NCBI GenBank assembly: GCA_036380435.1
Contig: DASVES010000216.1
Span: forward strand, 1-27,875
Length of the DNA: 27,875 bases
From: DASQDT01 sp036380435
GTDB lineage: Bacteria; Acidobacteriota; Blastocatellia; Pyrinomonadales; Pyrinomonadaceae
Direction: 5' to 3'
Numbering within the stretch: the stretch's first letter is position 1; each line of letters opens with the position of its first letter. A model generated the notes under the pieces. That model did not search any database, was not told the origin of the DNA, and saw only the letters and a list, made by a program, of their open reading frames with translations. Made by a program: the position numbers and the translations under genes. This document shows positions 1-8,254 of this stretch, one piece after another.

Positions 1-948
1 GCCGTCCTCTGCGACGCCCTCGTCTTCAACCGCAACGACTGGACGACGACGCAGGCCGAACTCGACTTCGCCCTGCTCGACGCGGGCCGCGACCAGCTCT
101 TCTACCAGCCGCAGTACGGCGCGCTCTCGTCCTTCTCCACCATCGCCAACTCCATCTACCACGCCGGCACGCTCTCGATCCGCGAGCGCTTCGGCGAGAA
201 GCTCTACCTCGACTTCAACTACACGCTGTCGAAATCGATGGACGACGCCTCCGGCCTTCAGACCTCCGGCAGCTACGGCGCGGCCTTCATCACCAACCCT
301 CTGCGGCAGCGCGACAACTACTCGGTCTCCGACTTCGACATCCGCCACATCATCAACGTCAACGGCGTGTGGCAACTCCCGTTCGGGCGGGGCCAGCGGT
401 TCCTGAGCGACTCAGGTGGAGTCGTCCAGAACGTCCTCGGCGGCTGGCAGCTCACCGGCATCATGCGCTGGAACTCGGGGCTCCCGTCCTCCGTGCCGTT
501 CGACGGCGCCACCTGGGCGACCAACTGGAACCTCCAGTCGTGGGGCGTGAGGACGCGCCCGCTGGAGGCGTGCGTCGCCAGCCCCAACGGGGGGGCGCCC
601 GCGCTCTTCGGCTGCAATCTCACCGAGGCCTACCAGAGCCTGCGCAGCGCCAAGCCCGGAGAGACCGGAGACCGCAACGTCCTCAGACTCCCCGGCTACT
701 TCGTCGTGGACATGGGTCTCGGCAAGTCGTTCGAGATGCCCTGGAGCGAGAAGCACAAACTCCAGGTGCGCTTCGAGGGCTTCAACATCACGAACACACA
801 GCGGATGGGCGCGCTCGTCGGCGGACGCGCCGGCTTCGGCATTGTGCCCGATCCGTTCACCGCGCAGCCGCCGCCCAACTGGTCGGCCTTCGGCGCGATT
901 CAGGGCGAGCGGCGCGTCATGCAGTTCGGGTTCCGCTACGAGTTCTAG
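1..948 (+). CDS. TonB-dependent receptor / Oar-like outer-membrane protein, C-terminal part
   Basis: The reading frame is open from the first base, so the gene begins upstream; 315 residues are present. The fragment looks like the last strands of a large outer-membrane beta-barrel: many alternating aromatic/polar stretches, the motif NYTLSKSMDDASG (residues 74-86), and a last segment ending FGFRYEF with the terminal Phe expected for BAM-recognised barrels. This motif and ending are typical of the roughly 1000-residue carboxypeptidase-regulatory-like/TonB-dependent receptors that are abundant in Acidobacteriota. The likely role is outer-membrane uptake or binding of an unknown substrate, which cannot be told from this end. 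A strong intrinsic terminator follows. An ATG-initiated ORF at 238 exists but is an internal methionine, not the start. Confidence 0.85.
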   Translation, partial: AVLCDALVFNRNDWTTTQAELDFALLDAGRDQLFYQPQYGALSSFSTIANSIYHAGTLSIRERFGEKLYLDFNYTLSKSMDDASGLQTSGSYGAAFITNPLRQRDNYSVSDFDIRHIINVNGVWQLPFGRGQRFLSDSGGVVQNVLGGWQLTGIMRWNSGLPSSVPFDGATWATNWNLQSWGVRTRPLEACVASPNGGAPALFGCNLTEAYQSLRSAKPGETGDRNVLRLPGYFVVDMGLGKSFEMPWSEKHKLQVRFEGFNITNTQRMGALVGGRAGFGIVPDPFTAQPPPNWSAFGAIQGERRVMQFGFRYEF

Positions 949-987
949 CGGGCGGCCCCGGATAAACCAAACGCCCACTCTCAAGAC

Positions 988-1023
988 GCGGGCCGGGGTC
1001 GCCAGCCTCGGCCCGCTTTTTTT
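988..1023 (+). terminator. Rho-independent terminator
   Basis: An 11-bp GC stem (arms 988-998 and 1006-1016, one G-T wobble) with a 7-nt loop is followed by seven T. It lies 40 bp after the receptor stop, so the receptor transcript should end here. Confidence 0.9.
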
Positions 1024-1094
1024 CAGTCAGCGCGGCGCGCGACGACCGACGCACGCGCCGGTCGTCGCGCATCCGAAGACCCGGAGGAGCAATC

Positions 1095-2105
1095 ATGTCA
1101 AACACGTCCGCCCGCCGGGACGCCCGCGCCGTCCTGTTCGCCGCCCCGGCTCTGCTCGTGGCCTCCCTGTTCTTCTGCGCCCCCACGGCGCGCGCGCAGG
1201 TGACCGGCGGCGGCCACACCCTCTACGGCGATTTCAGTGTGGACGAGAGCCGCGCCAAAGGGATGGTGCCTATCTCCTTCTTCATCATCCTCTACACGGA
1301 GACCGGACTCGTCGTCGAGCGCCAGTCGGTGGGCATCAACAGCCGATACCGCTTCATCAATCTGCGTAACGGCATGTACGACGTCGCCGTCGAGGTCGAG
1401 GGCCGCGAGGTGGCGCGCACGCGCGTCAACATCAACTCGCTTTACAAGAACGACTTTCGTCAAGACCTCGCGCTCGCCTGGAGCGCCCCGACCGGCGGCC
1501 CTCGCCCCGGCACCGTTGACGCCTCCGCCGTCTACAAGCGCAACTCGACCAATCAGGACATCTTCGAGCGCGCCGACCTTGCCGCCGGGAAGAAGGAGTA
1601 CGAAGAGGCCGCCGCGCTCTTCCGCAGGCTCGTCGAGGCCGACCCCGCCGACTTCCCCGCGTGGACGGAGCTGGGGACGATGAACTATGCGATGGGCAAG
1701 TCCGAGGAGGCCGAAGAAGCATACGCGCGCGCGCTCAAGGAGAAGCCCGAATTCTTACGCGCCGCCATCAACCTCGGACGCCTGCGCATCGCCATGAAGA
1801 AGTACGAGCCGGCCATCGAGGTGCTCAGCGTGGCGGTCGGGAAGAATCCGCAGTCGCCGGACGCCAATCGTTTGCTCGGCGAAGCCTACCTGCAAGCCAG
1901 GAAAGGCTCGAAGGCCGTCCCCTATCTGAACGAAGCCGCGCGTCTGGGCCGCGCCGACGCGCACCTGCGGCTCGCCACGCTCTACAACAACGCCGGCCGG
2001 AAAGACCTCGCCGCCGCCGAGTACGAACAGTTCCTCACCAAAGAGCCGAAACACGCCGACAAGGAGAAACTGCGGCGCTACATCGAAGAGAATAAAAAGC
2101 AGTAG
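1095..2105 (+). CDS. Secreted TPR-repeat protein with N-terminal carboxypeptidase-regulatory-like domain
   Basis: 336 residues. The ATG is preceded by GGAGGAG at good spacing. Residues 1-35 form a Sec signal peptide (Arg-rich start, hydrophobic core, cleavage after ARAQ or nearby). Residues about 40-115 are a beta-rich segment of the carboxypeptidase-regulatory type (YRFINLRNGMYDVAVEVEG). From about residue 150 to 325 there are TPR-like helical pairs (for example A-W-T-E-LG-MNYAMGKSEEAEEAYARAL and A-I-NLGRLRIAMKKYEPAIEVL). The family role is protein-protein scaffolding in the periplasm or at the outer membrane; no enzyme motif is seen. It lies after a terminator and 53 bp before the cyanophycinase-like gene, with which it may be co-transcribed. 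The specific function is unknown. Confidence 0.85.
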   Translation: MSNTSARRDARAVLFAAPALLVASLFFCAPTARAQVTGGGHTLYGDFSVDESRAKGMVPISFFIILYTETGLVVERQSVGINSRYRFINLRNGMYDVAVEVEGREVARTRVNINSLYKNDFRQDLALAWSAPTGGPRPGTVDASAVYKRNSTNQDIFERADLAAGKKEYEEAAALFRRLVEADPADFPAWTELGTMNYAMGKSEEAEEAYARALKEKPEFLRAAINLGRLRIAMKKYEPAIEVLSVAVGKNPQSPDANRLLGEAYLQARKGSKAVPYLNEAARLGRADAHLRLATLYNNAGRKDLAAAEYEQFLTKEPKHADKEKLRRYIEENKKQ

Positions 2106-2158
2106 CCTCGACCGGCGGCCGCCCCGCACCCGCCTGACGAACATTCGGGAGGGATTCC

Positions 2159-3175
2159 TTGCTCGGACACGCGTCTTCATTGTTCATCAAATCCATGCTC
2201 GCGACGCTTTTGTGGCTCGCGCTCTTCTGCACGGGGGCTTCGGCCAAAGAGACGCGCTTCCTGACCGGGAATGCCGCCGACGTGAAGCCGAAACTTCACG
2301 GCCCCGCATATCATTTGCAGGGCGGCGGCACGGACGTTGACGCCGCCTTTCAATGGATGATCGACCGGGTGCGGGGCTGCGCCGGCGATTGCGCCGTCAA
2401 GCTCGACGTGGTCGTCCTGCGCTCGTCCGGCGGCGACGGCTACAACGACTACCTCTTCAAGATGAAGGGCGTCGATTCCGTCGAGTCGCTCGTCATCAAG
2501 GAGCGCGCCGACTCGATGAGCGCGGCCGTGCGCGACACCGTGCGTAGCGCCGAGATCGTCTTTTTCGCGGGCGGCGACCAGTGCAACTACGTCAAGTATT
2601 TCAAGGGCACGGAGGTTGAGCGAAGTGTCGAGCGGGTACACGCGCGCGGCGGGGGCGTCGGCGGCACGAGCGCCGGCCTCGCCGTCATGGGCGACGTGGC
2701 CTACGACGCCTGCTCCGGCGGCAGCGCCAAGTCCCCGGAGTCTCTGGCGAACCCGTACCACGCCGACGTGACCTTCACCTACGACTTCTTCGACTGGCCG
2801 GTGCTCCGCGCGGTCATCACCGACACGCATTTCGTCGAGCGCGACCGCATGGGGCGGCTGCTCGTCTTCGTCGCGCGACAGCTCAAAGACGGCAAGTATA
2901 AGAGCATCACGGGCCTCGCCGTCGAGCGCGAGACCTCCGTGGTGACGGACGGCCGAGGCGCGGCGCGCGTCATGGGCAAGGGGCCGGTCTACCTCGTCGT
3001 CGGCGACCACCCGCCCGAGGTGTGTGAGCCTAACCAGCCGCTGACTTACTCGGGCTACAAACTCTGGAAGCTCCCGAGCGGCGCGGTCTTCGACCTCAAG
3101 CGCCGGCCCCGAACCGGCTACTACACGGTCAGCGTGCGCGAGGGGAAAATTCTCTCCGACCCATATCAAAAGTAA
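2159..3175 (+). CDS. Secreted cyanophycinase-like S51 family peptidase
   Basis: 338 residues. The TTG start is chosen because GGGAGGGA (2147-2154) sits just upstream; an in-frame ATG at 2195 would give a signal peptide without a charged start. Residues 1-29 are a signal peptide. The S51 fold is indicated by FFAGGDQCNY and by the nucleophile elbow GGTSAG, with Ser171 as the predicted catalytic serine. Cyanophycinases cleave the beta-Asp-Arg polymer cyanophycin; related S51 enzymes cleave Asp dipeptides or other peptides. The signal peptide suggests an exported enzyme acting on external or periplasmic substrate rather than a storage granule. No cyanophycin synthetase is visible here. The stop codon overlaps the first unit of a heptad inverted repeat. 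Confidence 0.85.
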   Translation: MLGHASSLFIKSMLATLLWLALFCTGASAKETRFLTGNAADVKPKLHGPAYHLQGGGTDVDAAFQWMIDRVRGCAGDCAVKLDVVVLRSSGGDGYNDYLFKMKGVDSVESLVIKERADSMSAAVRDTVRSAEIVFFAGGDQCNYVKYFKGTEVERSVERVHARGGGVGGTSAGLAVMGDVAYDACSGGSAKSPESLANPYHADVTFTYDFFDWPVLRAVITDTHFVERDRMGRLLVFVARQLKDGKYKSITGLAVERETSVVTDGRGAARVMGKGPVYLVVGDHPPEVCEPNQPLTYSGYKLWKLPSGAVFDLKRRPRTGYYTVSVREGKILSDPYQK

Positions 3176-3253
3176 GCAGTGAGCAGTAAGCAGTAAGCAG
3201 TCAAGACAAGTTATGCCTTCTGGCTGCTCACTGCTTACTGCTCACTGCTTACT
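3171..3253. repeat. Heptad inverted repeat 1 (GTAAGCA class)
   Basis: The arms 3171-3200 and 3224-3253 pair over 30 bp with one mismatch. Each arm is a tandem array of a 7-bp unit (AGTAAGC/AGTGAGC). The loop contains AAGACAAGTT. The stop codon of the S51 peptidase gene lies in the left arm. Confidence 0.9.
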
Positions 3254-3287
3254 CTCTTCATCCCTCCGTTGTGATAGACTTTCGCCT

Positions 3288-4607
3288 GTGAGCGAGCGCA
3301 TCTACCGCGACCCCGTACACAACATCATCCGCCTGCGCACCACGACGGACGAGGGCCGGCTGATGGTGCAGCTCGTGGACTGTTACGAGGTCCAGCGCCT
3401 GCGGCGCGTCAAGCAGTTGGGCCTCGCGCTCTACACCTATCAGGGCGCCGAGCACTCCCGCTTCTCCCACTCCCTCGGCGCGCTTCACCTGATGACGCGC
3501 GTCCTCGACCGCCTCGGCGAGACCTGCGCGATAGATGAGAAAGACCGCGCCGCCGCCCGCGCCGCCGCCCTCCTCCACGACATCGGCCACGGCCCCTTCT
3601 CACACGTCATGGAGAAGGTCTTAGGCTTCCACCACGAAGACCTCACCGTCGCCGCCGCGCTGAGCACGGAGACGGAGGTCGGCCAACTCCTCCGCGACTT
3701 CTCGCCTGACTTGCCGCGCCGCGTGGCCGACATCATCGAGGGCAAGTTCCAGCCCGCCTACCTCGCGCAACTCGTCTCTTCGCAGCTCGACGTAGACCGC
3801 ATGGACTATCTGCTGCGCGACTCCCTGATGACCGGCGCCAAGTACGGCATCTACGATCTTGAATGGATCGTTAACGCCTTGGCCGTGGACGAGGAAGCCG
3901 ACCGCATCTACGTCACGGCGCGCGGCATCCACGCCGTCGAGGAGTACTTGCAGGCCCGCTACTACATGTTCCGGCAGGTCTACTTCCACCGCACACTGCG
4001 CTCGGCCGAGGCCGTCATGCGCTCGGCCCTGCGGCGCGCGCTCGAACTCACGGAGCAGGGGCGCGAGGTCTACTGCGCGCCGGGCACGCCCTTCGAGAAG
4101 GTGCTGCACCGTCTGCCGCTGGCGCTCTCGGACTACATGGCGCTCGACGACTCCGACGTGCTCTTCCACATCAAGCAGTGGCAGGCGTCCGGCGACCCGG
4201 TCCTCTCCGACCTCTGCCGCCGCTTCACCGGCCGCCGGCTCTTCAAGGCCATCGACCTCGACATGCCCGAGGATGCGCGCCCCGACTTCCTCGCCGCCGC
4301 GCGCGAACGCACGCGCGAGCGGGGCTTCGCCCCCGAGTACTATTTCATCGAAGACCACGCCGGCGACGTGCCCTACTATTCCTATTACGACGCGGGCGGG
4401 GCCGAGCCGAAGGCGCGCATCTATGTCGAGGACGGTTACGCCCGCCCCGTCATGCGCGAGATCACCGAGGTGAGCGACGCCGTGCGGGGGCTGCGTAGTT
4501 ATCAACTGCACCGCGTCTGCTTCCCGCCCGAGGTCAAGGACGAGGTCTACGCGCTCTACCACGGAGGAAGGAGTCAGGGGTCAGAAGCCAGAAGTCAGAA
4601 TGTGTGA
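3288..4607 (+). CDS. HD-domain phosphohydrolase (SAMHD1/YwfO-like)
   Basis: 439 residues from the GTG at 3288, chosen because homology-like sequence begins at MSERIYRDPVHNIIRL; an upstream ATG at 3213 would translate the repeat arm. Metal-binding HD residues are seen in order: His56 (GAEHSRFSHSLG), His97-Asp98 (ALLHDIGHGPFSH) and Asp170 (SQLDVDRMDYLLRD). This arrangement is that of the SAMHD1/dGTPase-like HD superfamily, which hydrolyses dNTPs or other nucleotides in the cytoplasm; the exact substrate is not evident. The last roughly 13 codons (after YALYHGG) are read from the left arm of heptad repeat 2, so the native C-terminus has probably been replaced. No clear Shine-Dalgarno sequence precedes the start. 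Confidence 0.9.
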   Translation: MSERIYRDPVHNIIRLRTTTDEGRLMVQLVDCYEVQRLRRVKQLGLALYTYQGAEHSRFSHSLGALHLMTRVLDRLGETCAIDEKDRAAARAAALLHDIGHGPFSHVMEKVLGFHHEDLTVAAALSTETEVGQLLRDFSPDLPRRVADIIEGKFQPAYLAQLVSSQLDVDRMDYLLRDSLMTGAKYGIYDLEWIVNALAVDEEADRIYVTARGIHAVEEYLQARYYMFRQVYFHRTLRSAEAVMRSALRRALELTEQGREVYCAPGTPFEKVLHRLPLALSDYMALDDSDVLFHIKQWQASGDPVLSDLCRRFTGRRLFKAIDLDMPEDARPDFLAAARERTRERGFAPEYYFIEDHAGDVPYYSYYDAGGAEPKARIYVEDGYARPVMREITEVSDAVRGLRSYQLHRVCFPPEVKDEVYALYHGGRSQGSEARSQNV

Positions 4608-4658
4608 CAGCCGGAGAGTTCTTTATTCTGTCTTCTGACTCCTGACTGCTGACTCCCC
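4570..4658. repeat. Heptad inverted repeat 2 (GTCAGGA class)
   Basis: Left arm about 4570-4601, right arm 4625-4658, built from GTCAGGA/GTCAGAA units and their complements. The HD gene ends inside it, and the next gene starts 9 bp after the pyrimidine-rich right arm. Confidence 0.85.
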
Positions 4659-4666
4659 TGTTTTTT

Positions 4667-5149
4667 ATGCCCGACATGCTCGTCAACTTGCTCCGGCTGC
4701 CGCCGTTGGAGCCGATGCTCGAAGGGGCGCGGGGCGCCGGCGTCGTCGTGCGGCGCGCACAGCCGTGGGAGGTCGCGCCCGTGCGCCTCTTTATCGTGGA
4801 GAACTTCGAGCCGGGGTGGGCCGACGAGGTGGCCGTCGGCTACGCCAACAAGCCCGTCTCTATTTACCTCGCGCTGCGCGAGCGGCGCGTGCTGGGGTTT
4901 GCGGCCTACGAATGTACGCGCCGCGCTTTCTTCGGCCCGATGGGCGTGACCGTCGGCGAGCGCGGGCATGGACTCGGGCGCGCGCTCCTCGTCGCCGGTC
5001 TTCACGGCCTGCGCGAGTTGGGCTACGTCTACGGCATCATCGGCGGCGCCGGGCCGACCGAGTTTTACGAGCGCGCCGTCGGCGCCACCGTCATCCCCGA
5101 CAGCTCGCCCGGCATCTACGAAGGCTCGCTACAGCGCGCCGATGGTTAG
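4667..5149 (+). CDS. GNAT family N-acetyltransferase
   Basis: 160 residues. The acetyl-CoA-binding motif A is visible as MGVTVGERGHGLGRALL (R-G-x-G-L-G pattern), preceded by a beta strand with FAAYECTRRAFFGP and followed by motif B-like GIIGGAGPTEFYERAVGA. The length and order fit a single-domain GNAT enzyme that moves an acetyl group from acetyl-CoA to an amine; the substrate is unknown. The ATG follows a T-rich tract after heptad repeat 2, and no purine-rich ribosome-binding site is present. The next gene begins 32 bp downstream, so the two may share a transcript. Confidence 0.85.
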   Translation: MPDMLVNLLRLPPLEPMLEGARGAGVVVRRAQPWEVAPVRLFIVENFEPGWADEVAVGYANKPVSIYLALRERRVLGFAAYECTRRAFFGPMGVTVGERGHGLGRALLVAGLHGLRELGYVYGIIGGAGPTEFYERAVGATVIPDSSPGIYEGSLQRADG

Positions 5150-5181
5150 ATTTTTGCGACCGCGCCGCGACCGCGTCCCTC

Positions 5182-6177
5182 ATGCTTCTGCGCTTCCTTC
5201 TCATCCTTTCGCTCATCTGCCACGCGGCGGACGGCACTCGCGCCGCGCAGCACGTTGTGCCGCGCGACGACGCAGCGCGCCGGCCCCCGCGCGTCGCCGT
5301 GCTCGACTTCGGCGACACGGAGACGGGGCGGCGAGCGGCAGCCGACGTGGCGGCGCATCTGTCGAAGTTTGCGGGCTTGCGTCTCGTCGATGCGGCGCAG
5401 GCGCGCTCCGCCGCCCGCGGCCTCGGCTACACGGGGTCGCTCAATCTCACGCTCGAAGAGGCTCGCGACCTCGGCGCGGCAATCGACTGCGACTACTACC
5501 TCACGGGCGACGCGCAGACCCTCCGCCGCTCGTCTTCGGCTGTGCCCGTCTACCACGAGGCATATGCCTCCGTCTTCATCGTCAGCGCCCGCGACGGGCG
5601 TCTCATCGCGTGGCAGCGCCCGCACGCCGAAGCGCCCACGCCCGAGGAAGCCGAGCGGCTGCTGGCCGCACAGTTGGCCGACCACGCCGAAGTCTTTCGC
5701 ATCAGTATGTTTCGCGACGAGGAAGACGAGCGGGCGCGCCGCCGACGCGAGTCGTTGTCGTCGCCGGCGGACGACCCGCCGTATTTTGAGGACGCACCCG
5801 AAGAGGGCAGCGACGCGTCGAAAGACTTCGTGCCGCCGCACCCGTACCAGCGCGTGCGTCCCGCCTACCCCGACACCGCCGCGCAGGCCGAGGCCGAGGC
5901 GACCGTGGACGCCGCCGTCGAGATCGACGAGCGCGGCGAGGTCATCGGCGTCCGCGTGGTGCGCTGGGGCGGCTTCGGCCTCGACCACGCGGTCGTCGAG
6001 ACACTTCGGAAGATGCACTTCCGCCCGGCCACGCGCTCAGGCCGCGCCGTCCCCGTCCGCGTGCTCATGCGCTACAACTTCCGCCGCCCCGCGCGGCCCG
6101 GCCAGCCGCAGCAGGCGGGCGAGGGCGAGATGAAACTCGGCCCCGCCTTCAAGGCGCTTCTCAACCGAACGCCCTGA
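5182..6177 (+). CDS. TonB C-terminal domain protein
   Basis: 331 residues from the ATG at 5182. The frame is open further upstream, but that part overlaps the acetyltransferase gene and reads as low-complexity Arg-rich sequence. Residues 1-20 look like a signal peptide (MLLRFLLILSLICHAADG). Residues about 35-180 (RVAVLDFGDTETGRRAAADV and a YYLTGDAQTL strand) resemble periplasmic CsgG/FlgO-like domains. Residues about 220-305 are a TonB C-terminal domain (RVRPAYPDTAAQAEAEATVD and a VVETLRKMHFRPA helix-strand). TonB-C domains touch outer-membrane receptors, but with no N-terminal TM plus Pro-rich arm this is probably a periplasmic partner and not a canonical TonB. Confidence 0.75.
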   Translation: MLLRFLLILSLICHAADGTRAAQHVVPRDDAARRPPRVAVLDFGDTETGRRAAADVAAHLSKFAGLRLVDAAQARSAARGLGYTGSLNLTLEEARDLGAAIDCDYYLTGDAQTLRRSSSAVPVYHEAYASVFIVSARDGRLIAWQRPHAEAPTPEEAERLLAAQLADHAEVFRISMFRDEEDERARRRRESLSSPADDPPYFEDAPEEGSDASKDFVPPHPYQRVRPAYPDTAAQAEAEATVDAAVEIDERGEVIGVRVVRWGGFGLDHAVVETLRKMHFRPATRSGRAVPVRVLMRYNFRRPARPGQPQQAGEGEMKLGPAFKALLNRTP

Positions 6178-6233
6178 GACGGCGCGCCCGCGCGAATCTG
6201 TTAGAGACCGCCCTGTCGTAAATCCTTTAGCAA

Positions 6234-7667
6234 ATGCCGCATCGAGCCTCAAACATTCTCCGCGTCGTCTTACTGCTCTGCTGCGCGCTCGCGCTGCTGT
6301 CGCCGACGCCCGCCGCGTCCGCGCCGGACGACCGTGCGGCGGCTCGGCGGCCGCGACACGTCACGGCGGAGACGCGCGAGGGCCGGCTGAGAATCTTCGA
6401 CGAAGTTTGGGAGACGGTGCGCGCCCTCTACTACGACCCGAACCTGCACGGGCTTGACTGGGACGGCCTGCGCGCGAAGTACCGCCCCGAGGCCGCGAGC
6501 GCCGGCGGCCCACAGGAGCTTTACTCCGTGCTCCGGCGCATGCTCGCGCACCTCTCCGACCCGCACACGCGCGTCTACGAGCCGGGCCGCGGCGCGGACT
6601 GGCGCGAGACGCGACACATCGCCGTCGGCGTCCAGCTCCGCGAGCTGTCGGGCGAACCAGTCGTCGCGCGCGTGGAACGCGGCTCGCCGGCCGAGCGCGC
6701 GGGCGTGCGCGCGGGCGACATACTCCTCAGCATCGACGCCGCGCCCGTCCACCAACTCCTCGCGCGCCGAAGCGACGCGGAACAGATGGCCGACGCGCAG
6801 CCATCAGATACGCAGCCAGCCGACGACGGGCGCGCGTTTGCCCGCGCGTCTGTGAAAAGGCGTGCGCGTCGTGTCGCGGGTCTCTTCGATGGGCCGGAGA
6901 GTTCGACCTTCGAGGCCGTCTTCCGCGAAGAGGGCGGGCGCGAGCGCACCGTCCGCCTGACGCGCGAACTCGTCGCACGCACGCCCGCGCTCCGCGTCCG
7001 GCGCGCGTCCGGCGCGTATGTGGTAGTCGAGTTCAACCTCTTCACACAGGAGATCGCCGCCGGGGTGGCGCGCGTCTTCAGGGACGAGTTGAAGGATGCG
7101 CGCGGGCTGATTCTGGATTTGCGCGACAACGGCGGCGGCGAGGCCGACGCGATGACTGACATCGCCTCCCTCCTTCTCCCGCCCGGCCTTCCGCTCGGGC
7201 GCTTCGACGACCGCGCCGGCCGCACGCGTCTCGAACCACGCACGCGCGCCGCGCTCCTCTCGTCGGCCGACGCGCCCGCGCGCTTCTCGGGGCCGGTCGT
7301 CGTCCTCACGGGCGCACGCACGGCGAGCGCCGCCGAAGTCTTTGCCGCCGCCCTGCGCGAGTCGGGTCGCGCCGCGCGCGTCGTCGGCGAGGAGACGTGC
7401 GGCTGCGTGCTCGGCATCCGCCGCCGCCACACGCTCCCCGACGGCGGCACGCTCGACGTGAGCGAAATGGACTACCGCACGGCCGCCGGCCAACGCCTCG
7501 AAGGCTCCGGCGTCGAGCCTGACGAACTCGTCACGCCCACACGCCGCAGCCTCCGCGAAGGAAAAGACCCGGCCCTCACACGCGCCGTCGAGATTCTTAA
7601 AGAGGCGGGAAGGAAGCGGCCGAGCGCACAAAGTTCAATGAGCCGCGGCAGCGGCGGAAGAATGTAG
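6234..7667 (+). CDS. PDZ-containing S41 family peptidase (CtpA-like)
   Basis: 477 residues with a signal peptide at 1-29. The order is an N-terminal helical S41 segment (about 50-115), a PDZ domain (about 125-180, containing VERGSPAERAGVRAGDILLSI), and a catalytic core with ILDLRDNGGGEA and the nucleophile strand TASAAEVFAAAL, Ser365 being the predicted nucleophile. In classical CtpA the dyad lysine follows in GExTxGK; here the motif reads GEETCGCVLG, so the lysine is absent, as in several other S41 branches. The role is periplasmic C-terminal processing or degradation. The last codons and the stop are supplied by the terminal repeat of the MITE-like element at 7641-7851, so the end SRGSGGRM is probably acquired sequence. 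Confidence 0.88.
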   Translation: MPHRASNILRVVLLLCCALALLSPTPAASAPDDRAAARRPRHVTAETREGRLRIFDEVWETVRALYYDPNLHGLDWDGLRAKYRPEAASAGGPQELYSVLRRMLAHLSDPHTRVYEPGRGADWRETRHIAVGVQLRELSGEPVVARVERGSPAERAGVRAGDILLSIDAAPVHQLLARRSDAEQMADAQPSDTQPADDGRAFARASVKRRARRVAGLFDGPESSTFEAVFREEGGRERTVRLTRELVARTPALRVRRASGAYVVVEFNLFTQEIAAGVARVFRDELKDARGLILDLRDNGGGEADAMTDIASLLLPPGLPLGRFDDRAGRTRLEPRTRAALLSSADAPARFSGPVVVLTGARTASAAEVFAAALRESGRAARVVGEETCGCVLGIRRRHTLPDGGTLDVSEMDYRTAAGQRLEGSGVEPDELVTPTRRSLREGKDPALTRAVEILKEAGRKRPSAQSSMSRGSGGRM

Positions 7668-7851
7668 CCCCGGTCGCGAGACCGGGGTATGCGCCCGGCA
7701 TAAACGAAGGAAGCCCCGGAGGGGCGAAAGAATCTCGACGATGTTTATTCTCAACGTCGAGATTCTTTCGCCCCTCCGAGGCTTCGACTTTCTTCGGCGT
7801 CTTCCCCACGGCTTACGCCGTGGGCTACATTCTTCCGCCGCTAACGCGGCT
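7641..7851. mobile_element. MITE-like palindromic element without transposase
   Basis: Terminal inverted repeats 7641-7670 and 7822-7851 match at 28 of 30 positions. An inner near-perfect hairpin pairs 7711-7740 with 7755-7784 (29 of 30). Smaller palindromes lie at 7665-7689 (GCCCCGGTCGCGAGACCGGGG) and 7805-7825 (CCCACGGCTTACGCCGTGGG). No ORF fits within 211 bp. The structure is that of a non-autonomous REP/MITE element; the left end contains the stop codon of the S41 gene. Confidence 0.75.
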
Positions 7852-7888
7852 GGTTGACTCGCTTCCTTCGGCTCGTGTTCTCAAGAGA

Positions 7889-8224
7889 CTATTTGCGGCG
7901 TGCGGTTTCGTCGAGGTCGAAGAGTGATTTGAGGGCGCGCTTCAGGGCGTCGTCCGAATCCTGCTCCAGTTCCTCCCTCTCCTCCGCGGTCTGCGCCTCG
8001 CCGATGCGCCGCAGGGTCGCCTCGCGCGCCTTGATGTAATCCTCCGGGAGCGCGCGCCCGCAGTAGTTGCAGGCGGGGCTGCCCAACGCGAGCAGGCGGC
8101 GACGACAGAAGGGGCAGATGCGGTAGTCGGTAGGCTGGGCGGCGGTGGGCGGCGCGCCGCAGTCGGCGCACTTCTTCGCGCCGTCTTCGAGTGTGCTCTG
8201 GCAGTATTCACACGTCCGTGGCAT
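7889..8224 (-). CDS. Small double zinc-ribbon protein
   Basis: 111 residues. Two zinc ribbons are visible: CEYCQSTLEDGAKKCADCG (residues 5-23) and CPFCRRRLLALGSPACNYCG (about 37-56). A helical, acidic/basic C-terminal part follows (about 60-111), perhaps a coiled coil. There is no membrane segment, so the protein should be cytoplasmic. It is the last gene of the leftward group, 30 bp after the DUF2807 lipoprotein gene. Zinc ribbons recur in three of the five proteins of this group, which suggests a shared binding role. The molecular function is unknown. Confidence 0.8.
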   Translation of the reverse strand: MPRTCEYCQSTLEDGAKKCADCGAPPTAAQPTDYRICPFCRRRLLALGSPACNYCGRALPEDYIKAREATLRRIGEAQTAEEREELEQDSDDALKRALKSLFDLDETARRK

Positions 8225-8254
8225 CGTCTCGCCGAGCCGGCATGGCGCGTCCGT

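Noticed and set aside
3171..3253. Heptad arrays as CRISPR
   Set aside because: Units are 7 bp with no spacers, and the arrays are paired as inverted arms; no cas genes are present.
3213..3287. Upstream ATG for the HD protein
   Set aside because: The extra residues come from the arm of heptad repeat 1; family-like sequence begins at the GTG at 3288.
3621..4562. Minus-strand ORF of 313 codons opposite the HD gene
   Set aside because: No motif or ribosome-binding site; a shadow of a gene with intact metal-binding residues.
4765..5181. N-terminal extension of the TonB-C protein frame
   Set aside because: It overlaps the acetyltransferase in another frame and is Arg-rich low complexity; the signal peptide begins at the ATG at 5182.
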